The notes below the pieces were generated by a model that did not search any database, had not been told where the DNA came from, and saw only the letters and a list, made by a program, of their open reading frames with translations. Positions 10,450 through 21,000 of a DNA stretch of 64,000 nucleotides are shown here, in pieces. Every line of letters begins with the position of its first letter. Position 1 is the stretch's first letter. The position numbers were made by a program, and so were the translations under genes. The DNA comes from Rhynchonema sp. JSB1_4 (lineage: Eukaryota; Nematoda; Chromadorea; Monhysterida; Xyalidae): assembly GCA_030248065.1 (NCBI GenBank), contig JASAMV010004524.1, positions 1-64,000 of the forward strand, read 5' to 3'.

Positions 10450-11520
10450 CTAAAAACAAAAAACACCACAAAACACAAATAGCTTTCCCCCAAATACGCC
10501 GTCCGGGCCAAACACGCGTGCCCGAGTCAACACCGCCCTAGCAGCCATATCCACCACAATCCCCACGAGCCTCTCTAGGCAACCGCAATACGTCTCCTTC
10601 GCATCTTCGATTGCCGCCCCGCCAATCCAGCAACCAAAACAAACATATCGTTCTCATCAACAACCACAGATAGCTTCCCCCCAGCGTTGCCCACAAAACC
10701 GCAGGCCAAAACACCAAACACACGCAACGGCTTTTCCAGGCCGCCGCAATCGACACCGCGATCATTCTGCCTCCCTCTCATCCCATATCTTTTCCAGCAC
10801 GCCACCCACCGTCCCAATTTCCATAGACACAACGGCGCGCGCTGCCCCGCAGACAGACGCCACCCTCCGAGCACACCGCTACGCGGCGCAAAAAAGCATT
10901 CGCAAGGCGCTCACACAGCAGCCGCACCGACACCCCGCGCACCACCATCACAAAAACCCGCAACACGCTCAGTCCAAATAGCAATAGACTTCACAATACC
11001 ACAAACCATCAACATCCACACTATACGCAGCGCAAATATCTTCCACTTCCTATCTTCCAAAAACCACCACCCACAAAAAAAACCGCACAAAAAGAGCACA
11101 GACAAAACAAAAAAAAAACACCAAAACAATCCAAACCAAAAAGAAACAATCGCGCACAATAGGAAACACAAAACAAAAAGCCACAAAACTCCACCGAAAA
11201 CCAAATCAACGCAAAAAACGTTTTCCGTCTACCAACAATTTACCAACCAAAAAATCCAAAACCAGACCTCAATCCAACAGCCACACACACAAAATACGAG
11301 ACCACGACGCCCGCCCAAATCACAAATCTCAACCCAAAAGGCAACAACCAAAAACAAAATAAAACCAAAAACACACAAAACGAAACACTACACAGCATAT
11401 AGACCGCACAAAACACACAAAAGCAACAAGCAAGCAACAAACAAAGAACCACTACCCACACAAAAAAACAACAACAACACAAAAACAAAAACACCACTCA
11501 ACCAAGCAAACAAACCCAAC
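10450..11520. other. T/G-depleted distorted inner part of the left arm
   Basis: On the + strand T and G are scarce and A and C dominate, especially at 10950-11520. Read as minus strand it follows the right arm from 13517 back to about 11940. Landmarks such as GGACTGAGCGTGTTGC (12788), GATATGGGATGA (13022), TTTTGTGGGCAACGCTGGGG (13155), GGCGGTGTTGACTC (13367) and GTAGACGGAAAA (12402) all recur in order with many deleted A and C. A 363-codon frame (10687-11778) exists only because T loss removes stop codons; it is not a gene. Uncorrected long-read sequence after a template fold-back is the best explanation. Confidence 0.75.
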
Positions 11521-11523
11521 AAA

Positions 11524-14493
11524 GTGGAACAGGACGACCTGGCCATTTTGTGCTACACGTCAGGCACCACCGGTCAACCGGAGGGACCATATGATCACAC
11601 ATGGTTCGACTGTTGCTTTTACATTTTTTGTCTTTGCCAAACAGGACGTGTTTTGTTCAGGGAAACTTTCGACTTCTTGCCGCGCCAGGAACAGACACTG
11701 GTGAACACGTGGCGCATGACCGGTGATGACGTGCTCATACATGCGTTGCCCATCAATCACAGTTGGTTACATTTTTGAGCTCAATTCGTCACATGTAATA
11801 TCTTACGTATTGAAGCAAATTCGATGGTTTTGCTGTTTGCCAATGAGTCTCGACAGTCCGGAACAGCGAGAGCTTAGCTTTGCTCTGGTTGAAAACGTAG
11901 GTGTTTTAATAGCTTTTCTGTCGATTACGTATCGTTAGCACATCAACTTTCTTTGCTGTGCACCAAAAAATAAGCCCAGCTGCCCAAACATTTTTGTGTC
12001 TGCAGCATCTGGCAAGACCTGCTTGTTTCACGTTGCCTTCCTCTGTGTCCTCCCATGCTTCATTCGCCCAAATCCATCTGTAATGTCACATTTTAGTCCA
12101 CGGTCTATGTGTGGCCATGCACACAGCCATGTTGTCGACGGCCGAAATTGTGATCTTCCCAGCGTTCATTGTCCAGTCGGTTATGGAGCAATTGCCGAAT
12201 GCCACGATGATGATGGGTGTACCGACCTTCTACACAAGATTGTTACAACAGGTGCCGTTTTTGGGTTGAGTTGAGTTTGTGGCTTGGGCAGGCATCACTA
12301 TTTCCAGATTGTTTCCGTGTGTGTAGCATAACGAGGTCAAGAGTCTGTATTTTTAAAGCAACACGAATATTTTTTTCGAAACCAGTAAAACGTTGTCAAC
12401 TGGTAGACGGAAAAAACCGTTTTTCCGCGGCCCGAATACTTTTCCAGATTTAGTTTTCAAGGTGGATTTTCTATCGGCTTTTTAGTTTTGTGTTTCCTAC
12501 AAAAAATTGTAGCACAAGCCCGATTAGTTTCATTTTGGTTCGGGTTAAGTTTTGGTCGGATGTTCAGACGTAAATTTTTTATTAAACCCCACGTTTCTGT
12601 CTGTGCTCCTATTTTGTGCCCAAGCACTTCATCTTTTTGAATGGAACACCGTAAGTACCGGAAAATTATTTGGAACGAATAGCGAAAAGTAAAGAACGAT
12701 ACTTTACGCTAGTATACAGTAGTACAGGATCGACGTTGAATCAAGGTTTGTGGTACTCATCCGTCAAGAAGTCTACTTCACTATTTTGGACTGAGCGTGT
12801 TGCCAGTTTTGCTCGATCGGTAGTGCATTGGTGTATGGTGCACTGGTGCATCCGTGTGAGGCGCCAAATGACTCGAAATTGCGAAAATGCATTTTTGCAG
12901 CCGCAGTTCAACGCCAGCATCTGTTCGAAGATGCGTCTGTTTATCAGCGGCAGCGCGCCGTTGCTGTCTTCGACGTGGGAAGACTTCAAGGAACGATCGG
13001 GTGGGCACGAAATACTGGAAAGATATGGGATGACCGAGGGACAGATGATCACCAGCAATCCGTTCGATGGACCGCGGTTGCCCGGCACTGTGGGAAAGCC
13101 GTTGGATGGCGTTTCGGTGAGCGTTTTGTGGGCAATGGTGTGGGAAGCTATCAGGTTTTGTGGGCAACGCTGGGGAAGCTATCATGTGGTCTATTCCTGA
13201 TGAAGAAGCGATAACTGTATTGTATTTTAGGTACGGGTAGCAGACGACGGCGCAATCGAATACAAAGGACCGAACGTGTTCGCAGGTTACTGGCGTCAGC
13301 CTACCAAGACCGAACAAGCATTTTCGCATGATGGGTTGGTGGTGGATTTTGTGGCTGCTTGTTTGGGCGGTGTTGACTCAGCACCGGTGTTGTTCCTGGC
13401 CCGGAACAGGAGGAGGAACAGGCGTATCCACTTGGGGGAAAAGCTAAATTTGGAGAAAAGTCGTTTTGTCTGAAGTCGATAATTTGACCCATTTTTGTAC
13501 CATTTGATCCCCAAAGATGCCTATTTTTGACCCAAACTTGTCTGATTTGGGCAAAAATTGGGGGAACAGAAGTCCCGAGAGGGACCCTCCCCTGGAACTA
13601 CGCTGCTCAACACCAGCACTTCTTATTTGTCGCTGCAGTTGTTTCGGATTCGCTGTTTGCAACACTATGATAGTGAGTGGAATTCACAAGACAAAGTCAA
13701 GCTCAACGTTACGCTTGCACTGGCACACAACAATATTTCATTGTGGCACAGTGCTGTGCTGCACATCTGTAGTGTGTTGCCACAGCACAGCCTGTGCGAA
13801 TTATAACGCTGTGAGGGGCCTAGTTTGGTTGGCCGACATTTTTTTCATTCCCACTGCTAGCCTGACGTTGAACTTGACGGTGAAGTCGTGATAGTTCATC
13901 GTTATTTTACACGTGACTTTGAGTTTGACGGTGGACTTTGACGTTGAGCTTGACTTTGTTTTGTGAATTCCCCCAGTGATTTCAGTAGCACTTCTTCAAT
14001 ACCACATCTGTAAAGGCATTTGCCGAAACATTCTTACTTCTCCATTGGCCCGTATTGATATGATTGTAGGTATTTCCGGGGCGGCGACCTCGGGGAATGG
14101 GCTGGCCCGAACAACGACTACCTGCGGATCACCGGGCGTCAATCGGACTTGATCATTACCGGTGGGCTTAATGTCAGTCCCAAGCAGATCGAACTGGCCT
14201 TGGGTGCTCAGGAGGGTGTGGAAGACGTGGCGGTATTCGGCGTGCCGCATGCGGATTTCGGTGAGGCTGCTGTTGCCGCCGTTGTGTTGTTGGAGAAGGA
14301 AGCCGAACTGGTGAAACGCAGTGCTGTCGACCGACAAAAATATGAACAACAATATCGCACGGCGCTCAAACAAACGCTGGCGCCACATAAGGTGCCCAAA
14401 AAGATTGTGTTCATTGATCAGATACCCAGAAACGCGATGGGAAAAGTGCAGAAGAACGTACTGAGAGACAAGTATAAGGACTTATTAGTATAG
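11524..14493 (+). CDS. ACSF3: Malonyl-CoA synthetase-like acyl-CoA ligase (ACSF3 family), 5' end missing
   Basis: This is an adenylate-forming ligase of the ANL superfamily; ACSF3 relatives make malonyl- or methylmalonyl-CoA in mitochondria from the acid, ATP and CoA. Exons in order: 11524-~11583 (P-loop LCYTSGTTGQPEG), 11662-~11760 (TGDDVLIHALPINH), 12097-12251 (HGLCVAMHTAML..GVPTFYTRLL), 12901-13116 (MRLFISGSAPL, ILERYGMTEG), 13231-13334 (NVFAGYWRQPTKTEQAF) and 14070-14493 (RGGDLGEW, RITGRQSDLIITGG, IPRNAMGKVQK with the catalytic Lys, stop at 14491). Phases chain from exon 3 to the end. Exon 1 has no proper donor (GGAGGGACC), and roughly the first 200 residues of the family are absent. Upstream lies the palindrome turn, so the N-terminal exons may be lost from the assembly. 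ACSF3 is preferred over ACSF2-type ligases from the order of motifs; alternative substrates are possible. Confidence 0.8.
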
Positions 14494-15427
14494 GTTATTG
14501 TGGGGTTTTACTCAAGGTTCAAAATGTCGTGTGCGATGATTTTTTTTCGCTTGCCTGCCCACAGTTTCTATTCCAGTGCCACTCTTTTGCATGTAATTGA
14601 ATCGGAGCAGTTTTATCTCTTTGTTCAAACGATTTTATCCACGAAAATTGGTTCGTTCATCTCTTTTAAGGACGTACTTAGGCTGAACGCGGGCGGAATC
14701 CGGAAGTATTTCCGGTTTCCGGAAGAATTTTTTTATTTTTGCGTTTTTTCGCAAATATTTCCGATTTCAGGATGAATTTTACGGAACTCGGAACTAACAT
14801 TTGTCCAGATTTCAGTTCACTGTGTTTTCAAAGGAATTCAAAACATTTCCGAGTTCCGCGTTTTTCAAATTTCATCCGGAAACTAGAATGCGGAACTATT
14901 TCCGGAAAACGCAGATGGTGTTCCGCATCCGGAAATAGATCAAAGTTTTTACATGTAAATATTTCCGGATTCCGTGTTCAACCTAATACGTCCGCCCTAA
15001 CCGTTCAATTTGTGAGCATCGGTCTCTTGTCTTGCTTATCAAACGTTACTGGCCTTTTTGAAAATATTCTATTAGTTTTTCAGCTATTCATATTGAACTC
15101 AAATAAAACATTGCAGTGCTGTTTTTGTTTTTTGTGATTTATTCGCGATTGATCTTAGATACACTCACTTGCCATATTATTGAAACATGTTGTGCACCTT
15201 TTCCGACTGTTTTATTTCCACATACAGCACGGGTTGTGGTGTTTTTGTGAAAAAAAATAATATTTATGGTTTCTTGTATCGATAAAGTTTTGTTGTGAAA
15301 CACTTCGCTTCCATCTGATGCTGTAAAATGACACGTTTCTCATAGCACCAGCTTGCCAATTCAGGCAAATGTACATCTGCAGATTTCTCTCTGAACAATG
15401 GAATTTCACGTTGTTTGTGCTCACAGA

Positions 15428-18400
15428 ATGGATTCTCTGATCAATTCTGAACTGAACGAAACAAAACAGCGACTGCTGGATGCACTCGGCGATAACGCTC
15501 CAAAGTTGGTTGTTTAGACAGTCGCCTTGAAGATGTCCTGGTGCACCGCTCGTTTGTGACTACCGGGCGAAACTGAAAACTCGTCTAGGCCGCATTCACA
15601 ATGCAAACGCGTTAGCGTGCGAGATGGGCACGCTTTTGCATTCACAATGGAAAAAGCTGATTAGCGCGTTTGCGTGCGAGCAACTTTTCTCGCACGCTAA
15701 CGCGCTTTTCACGATTAGGACTGGTTCTGATTTTTTGTGCGTTAGCACTGGATGCGCGTGTTCTAAAGTTTATAATTTAATTTGAAAACATTATCAGGCC
15801 ACGAAAAATGTGAAAACATAGGAAATAAAGCCTGCTGCGTTCACTGAGAATATTTTTGTTCCATTTTGATGCTTAGAAGCATATCTTTTTACGCTGTCAA
15901 TCGATTAGCGCATTAGCGTGTCACTGATAAGCGCGCACGCTAACGCGCTTTTTCAATTTTCCATTGTGAATGCAAAAGCGTGCGGAAAAAGCGTGCACGC
16001 TAATCAGCAACACGCTAACGCGCTGCATTGTGAATGCGGCCTTAAAGGGCTCGGGACATAACCGAAGGAAGGGTAGCAGGACATATCGTTACATACCGTT
16101 GGGAAGCATTCCGACAGCCTATGTCACGCACAAATTTTAAGCTCCTTGGAGATTCGCTATCTCTTTGTAGAGCGACTTTTCGTTCCAGAAAAAAGTGAAT
16201 TTTTGCACAAATTGGAACGACCGGTGCAGAAACTCCAAATGAGTTGAAGGTCAAGTAACACGCGGATAGGATTACAACAGCTTCTGAATAGCTTACCATC
16301 ACAACTTCAGTCGCTCAAAGCATTGCTTCACACGGTGAGGGTGCGAAACGTTCCAAAAATCGGCCTTAATTTTCGAGAACACAAGTTTGTCCCTAAATTT
16401 TGAGGCCATGCTTAGCGCTGCGGAAATAAGAATGCAATGGGGAAATAGAGCATCGTCGAAAGTACCAGAAAATAAGGTTTTTAAATTTTTTGACTCATGG
16501 CTAGCTCCGTGACAGGCCTAAAAATCCATTAAATTGCCGCTAAATTAGGTGGTTACATTCATCGCCAGAATTGTGACACATAAAGGCCACAGATTGTATC
16601 GGATTCGAAACAAAAAAATGAGAGAAACGTCTGGTTTAACAACCTATCAAGGTCCGAAGATTCTAAGGTCTACAGATCTCTCGGGGCAGCCATACTAACC
16701 TGAATATGATATTCAGCTATAAATGCTTATTGTCAACAGCTATTGTAAATGTGATAGCACCAAACAATGTATCTTGGAAGTAGCTTTCGAATGATATATA
16801 ACAAGCCCCAATAAATTCTTACGCTTAAGGTTAGAGGTTAAAAAAATGCTTTTTTGACGATTCTGGAATGAACCGTCACGTCACCGTGTGCGATTTCGGC
16901 ATTTTGACCGTTTCTTGTCCATAGTAAGAGATATTATGGACATGTTATATATCGTTCGATAGCTACGCTAAAGCTACATCGTTTGATGCTATCAAATGTG
17001 CAATAATCTTTAACAGTGACGACTTATAGCCAAATATCTTATTCAGGTTGGCATGGCTGCAGCAGCCGGACCATAGGGTTTGAGGTCTTGAAACTCGTCT
17101 AGATTGTTGGACTGTGCGTTTATTTGACTTTCTCGTTTCCAATGCAATGCAATACGTGGCTTATTTACATCACATTTCCGTCAATGAATGCAACTATGCA
17201 GTTTAGTGGCAATTTTTAGGTCTTTTTCGGCCTGTCACGCCGCTATCTAAGTGTTTCCAAATTTAAAAACCTTATTTTCTGGTACTTTCGAAAATGCTCT
17301 ATTTTTCTATTGCATTTTCATTTCTGCAACACAAAGCGCGGCCTCAAAATTTAGAGACAAACTTGTGTTTTCGAAAAATGTGGCCGACTTTTGGAACATT
17401 TCGCACCCTCACCCAGTGAAGCAATGCATTGAGCGACTGAAGTTCTCATGATAAGTTATCCAGAAGCTGTTGTAATCCTATCCACGTGTTACTTGACTGT
17501 CAACTCATTTGGGGTTTCTGCACCGGTCGTTCCAATTTGTGCAAAAATTCACTTTTTTCTGGAACGAAAAGTCGCTCTACCAAGAGATAGCGAATCTCCA
17601 AGGAGCTTAAAATTTGTGCGTGACATATGCTGTCACCGTGACATATGCTGTCACAGTGCTTTCCAACGATGTATAACACTGCGCTCTGCTGCCCTTCCTT
17701 CGGTTGTGTCCCGAGCCCTTTAAATGTCATTAATGATCGCTGTTGGTTTGCTCCAGGTACTTCCACGCAATCAAGTTGTGGTTCAAGAATCAGGTTTGTT
17801 GCTTTTTACGAAATGATTAGATTTTTATGTTTGATGCTAGTGCTGAGTCAAATTGCTGACTAGCGATCGCAATTGGCTGTTGTGCTGATTCGGTAATACG
17901 GACCATACTATTGATTTTGTTCAGATCACCAAAGAAGAGTTTGATCGTCGCGCGCGTGCACTGTTTGTTGGCGAGAGTGTTCGTGCCCACAATGAGTTCT
18001 TCATAGCCATATTGGCACGATGCCAGATTCGATTGCCGACATCGGTGCCGAGGAAACGAAAGGTTCAGCTGAGCACCTTTGGCCCAGGCGCAGCCTAATT
18101 CTAAAAAAGTAGTGCAGAAAACGTGGACAGCCGAGGCGTTGGCGCTTTATTTTTCACCAGAGGACTATTTGTTCGGGGGTGTTTGATGACAGCACTGATA
18201 CAGATAGCCCATATGTATGTTTTGAAAAGCTACTCATATGTTAACTAGGGATCGGGCAACGTCGGGTGTCGGCGTCCAAAAAATGTTGGTGTGGCGTACA
18301 GACCGGCTCACGGTTCTTTGCAATCTCGTTTTTGTGCATTTTTGACCCCCCAACCTCTGCATTCAGCTGATTGCGCATTCGCCGACCAAGCCGTCACCGA

Positions 18401-19486
18401 GCGAGCACAGTCTTGTCGCATATCAAGCCCCGGTGCCCGCCACCAGCAGCGCCCGACTGTCCTTCTGTGATGGCACCATACCTGGACTGGGTCTGTGTCT
18501 GGCTCGCACGCAGATTGTCGCCTGGGAAAACGATGTGGAGACGGTGGATGAACGCGCAGCTGCCATGTTGGTCTATGGATTACAGGTTGGCTGGCATCAC
18601 AAACAAACTGTTAGTTGACCAACCGGACCGATCTCATCAAGTTTGGTTATTCATTCTGGTCACAAAAAAAATGTAAAATAACTTTTCAAATCAGGAAACT
18701 TGGTATTTCTTGACAAGATGTTTCGTGTCAGTGATAAAGGCGCCTACATTATATTGAATTCAAACTATGATTACTGTATTATACTATACAACACATTTCC
18801 TCCGTAATTTTTCTGAAAAACAGAATTTTTTCAGTGGTTCCTGAAAGACGTCTTGCACGCGGCCGTTGCACTGAGACGAAGTCATCTGCACGATGGGAAC
18901 AGAGTTGCGCATTTGTTCGGTGCAAAAGGGTACATGCGGTCAGTTGGTGCACCTGCTTGGAACATCACCGAATCATCAGACAATTTGTTGCCTGCTGTTT
19001 TCAGTCGTCCAGACCCGCTCACCCGAACGCCTGACACAATTGGCTACATGGCTACTCCACCGATCACACAACTGTCACCCATTGATATGCTGCATGCGTT
19101 ACAGGTGTGCGCTTTCGAACTGATGTGGTGACCTTTACACCGTCGATGCCTGGTTTACGCTCCGTGTGTGAAAACGGACTGGGCAAGACTCATTTGGAGA
19201 TTTGGAAGCCAGAACGCATGATTCCTCTGAGAATGTGCAACTATTACTTTTGAGATCCTCTAATAATTTGGAACAGCTTCAAACCAAAGCTTAGGGAAAC
19301 CCAAACCACTGCCAGTGTAAACGTGCGAGTACAACTTTGTATTTCCAGCTGAATCCTCGTGTTATTCCATCGGTGCGATTACTGAACGCGTTTCGTGAGC
19401 GTCTGACCGATCCAACCACGACGGCCAACAAGCCTGTTCGAGATGAGGACAATCCGGTATCAACATCTGATAAAACTGAACGATGA
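15428..19486 (+). CDS. TADA1: TADA1-like SAGA subunit (transcriptional adapter 1)
   Basis: TADA1/Hfi1 is a structural subunit of the SAGA histone-acetyltransferase module, acting in the nucleus. Seven exons chain in phase: 15428-15504 (MDSLINSELNETKQRLLDAL), 17757-17793 (YFHAIKLWFKNQ), 17925-18044 (ITKEEFDRRARALF, NEFFIAILARCQ), 18088-~18180, 18367-18585, 18835-19104 (WFLKDVLHAAVALRRSH) and 19349-19486. The total is about 317 aa, against about 335 in vertebrates. The matching pattern is LKLWFK..ISKEEFD, HN(D/E)F..AIL.RCQ, and a C-terminal segment PIDMLHALQ..PRVIPS corresponding to the vertebrate end. The exon 4 boundaries are the least sure. Intron 1 holds the MITE and FB1, and exons 1-4 lie in the giant inverted repeat. 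It follows the ACSF3-like gene by 0.93 kb on the same strand. Confidence 0.85.
15587..16041. mobile_element. MITE with GGCCGCATTCACAATGC ends (right-arm copy)
   Basis: Mirror of 7878-8331, again abutting the TTAA of FB1. It lies in TADA1 intron 1. Confidence 0.7.
16042..17723. mobile_element. TTAA fold-back element FB1 (right-arm copy)
   Basis: TTAA-flanked, full-length palindrome with AGGGCTCGGGACA ends, ~1.68 kb. It is about 90 bp longer than the left copy. The extra sequence includes ~75 bp near 16558-16632 that pairs with the opposite arm (17140-17210), and an 18-bp tandem duplication at 17620-17650. The right copy is therefore the more complete version. It lies 33 bp before TADA1 exon 2. 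Confidence 0.8.
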
Positions 19487-20706
19487 TTTTGGATTGTGTA
19501 TTAGTTTTTGTTCATTTCAAGTCGTTCACTGCCGGTGACTGTTGAGTCTCTTTCATACGGGTACTACCTACTACGAAATGTTTTGTTGCGTTTTCCGCTG
19601 TTTTATTTTCATACTTTTTGAATGAAACCTATATCCATATCTGATACACCGAACTGAGATGATGTTTTATTATTGCGTTTTTACTGAGTTTCATATATAA
19701 CATTATTGCAACAATACCAAAAAATAACTGCAATATTATGCAAAAATTAAAAAAATATTATCGCATTTTTGTGTGTTCACCACGATTGTGTAGCCGCCTT
19801 GAGGATAAAAGATAATATCAATGATTGAATCAACAGAGTATGGTAATAATGCATATGTGGTCAAAAATAATAAACTTAAAAGAAAAATAATATGTATAAA
19901 TGCATAGCAGATAGGTACAATGTTGTGCGATAACAACATCATAAAAGATTGTCTGGTCGCCAAATGGGTACAGAATAACGCGCAACAAGAGATCAACACA
20001 AAAATAAGGACCTCGCGTGTTTCGATATTTCACAAACAAAAACGAAAACATTTGCATGGTCTCTGGGTTTGAGACACGATAAAGCACTTGTTCGGGATAA
20101 AAATGATGTTAAAACCACATTGAATACACGGATGATCGAACATGTTTTAACAATAAGTAGGTAAAGCCTCAATTTCTTCCCATTTTCGGGTATGATTTTT
20201 GTATTATTGTAATGCGGGAAAGAGTATGTTCAATGCAATTGACGTGACTAGATCAACATGAAATTGCAACCAATAAATTAATATATTCAATTCTGGAAGT
20301 GTCCTCCGTCCGAAGTCGTTGAAACTGTTTTCTCGCAGGACGTAAATTTTCACACAGCTCAACTAAAATAGGCAAGATTTCATCAGTTCGCTTGATGTGG
20401 AACTGCACATGATATTGGAAAAATAAATATAGTGGTGGAAAAAATGAACAAAAAGACGGTGGGCAAGAGTTTGCATGGTCATTGAAGCAATGTGTTGGTA
20501 TATTGCATAGACAATGAAAAAAGCGATTCAAAAACAAAATGTACAAACAGGCGATGATAATATCTTTGGTTTTGAAAGAACCCATAGAACCAAATCGTAC
20601 AGAATTGCGGATTACAGCAGTAGGTATTTTATGTGGTACAAGTACAAGTACCTATAGTCCAGCCACTTCATAGTGGAAAAGTCCACCATCTTTATTTGCT
20701 GGGCAT
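19487..20706. other. A/T-rich intergenic region
   Basis: No exon, RNA gene or clear repeat is recognised between the TADA1 stop and the small palindrome at 20.7 kb. Minus-strand frames of 85-110 codons are A/T-rich, without domains or splice sites in phase. Confidence 0.5.
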
Positions 20707-20871
20707 AATATTACAGTAGTCAACTCAAGTGGTCAAATCACCTCTTCATCTTCACCATCATCTTGCACAGTAATCAACTCACCCCGAATGCCATGTATTA
20801 TTCTTTCTCACGCTCACCCAGGGCTGCTGTGAGTTCCCGAAGTGATTTGACCACTTGGCCACTGTAATATT
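20707..20871. mobile_element. Small palindromic MITE, ~165 bp
   Basis: The left end AATATTACAGTAGTCAACTC, continuing to GGTCAAATCAC at 20741, is mirrored by GTGATTTGACCACTTGGCCA continuing to CTGTAATATT at 20842-20871. Terminal inverted repeats are about 30 bp. It is non-coding. Confidence 0.6.
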
Positions 20872-21000
20872 CGCCTGGTGACCCCCAGCAAAACGGACAG
20901 TCTGGTAGGCCCAATCTGCTGTTGGTCGTTATCACAATGGAAAATGCCGGGTAGTGTCACTATAAAGTGCCCAGACTGAACAACATACAATGCGATGGAT

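Larger units (their letters stand above)
5860..11520. repeat. Giant inverted repeat, left arm
   Basis: Reading the minus strand from about 11520 down to 5860 reproduces the + strand of about 11940 to 18191. The outer ends match at 5860-5890 and 18162-18191. The outer ~4.6 kb of the arms (5860-10450 and 13517-18191) is highly similar but carries substitutions, small indels, a ~75-bp gap near 7350/16560 and a short tandem duplication only on the right (17620-17650). The inner ~1.1 kb (10450-11520) is heavily distorted. The arms contain the same fold-back transposon and MITE. Confidence 0.9.
11940..18191. repeat. Giant inverted repeat, right arm
   Basis: This is the counterpart of 5860-11520. 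Here the sequence is of normal composition and carries intact exons of the ACSF3-like gene and TADA1 exons 1-4. About 420 bp (11520-11940) separates the arms. The outer end is at about 18191, within the start of TADA1 intron 4. Confidence 0.9.

Noticed and set aside
10687..11778. 363-codon open frame rich in Lys, Thr, Asn and His
   Set aside because: It exists because T is almost absent from the + strand in this distorted tract. The same DNA read backwards matches the right arm of the inverted repeat. Only its last ~20 codons overlap a real ACSF3-like exon.
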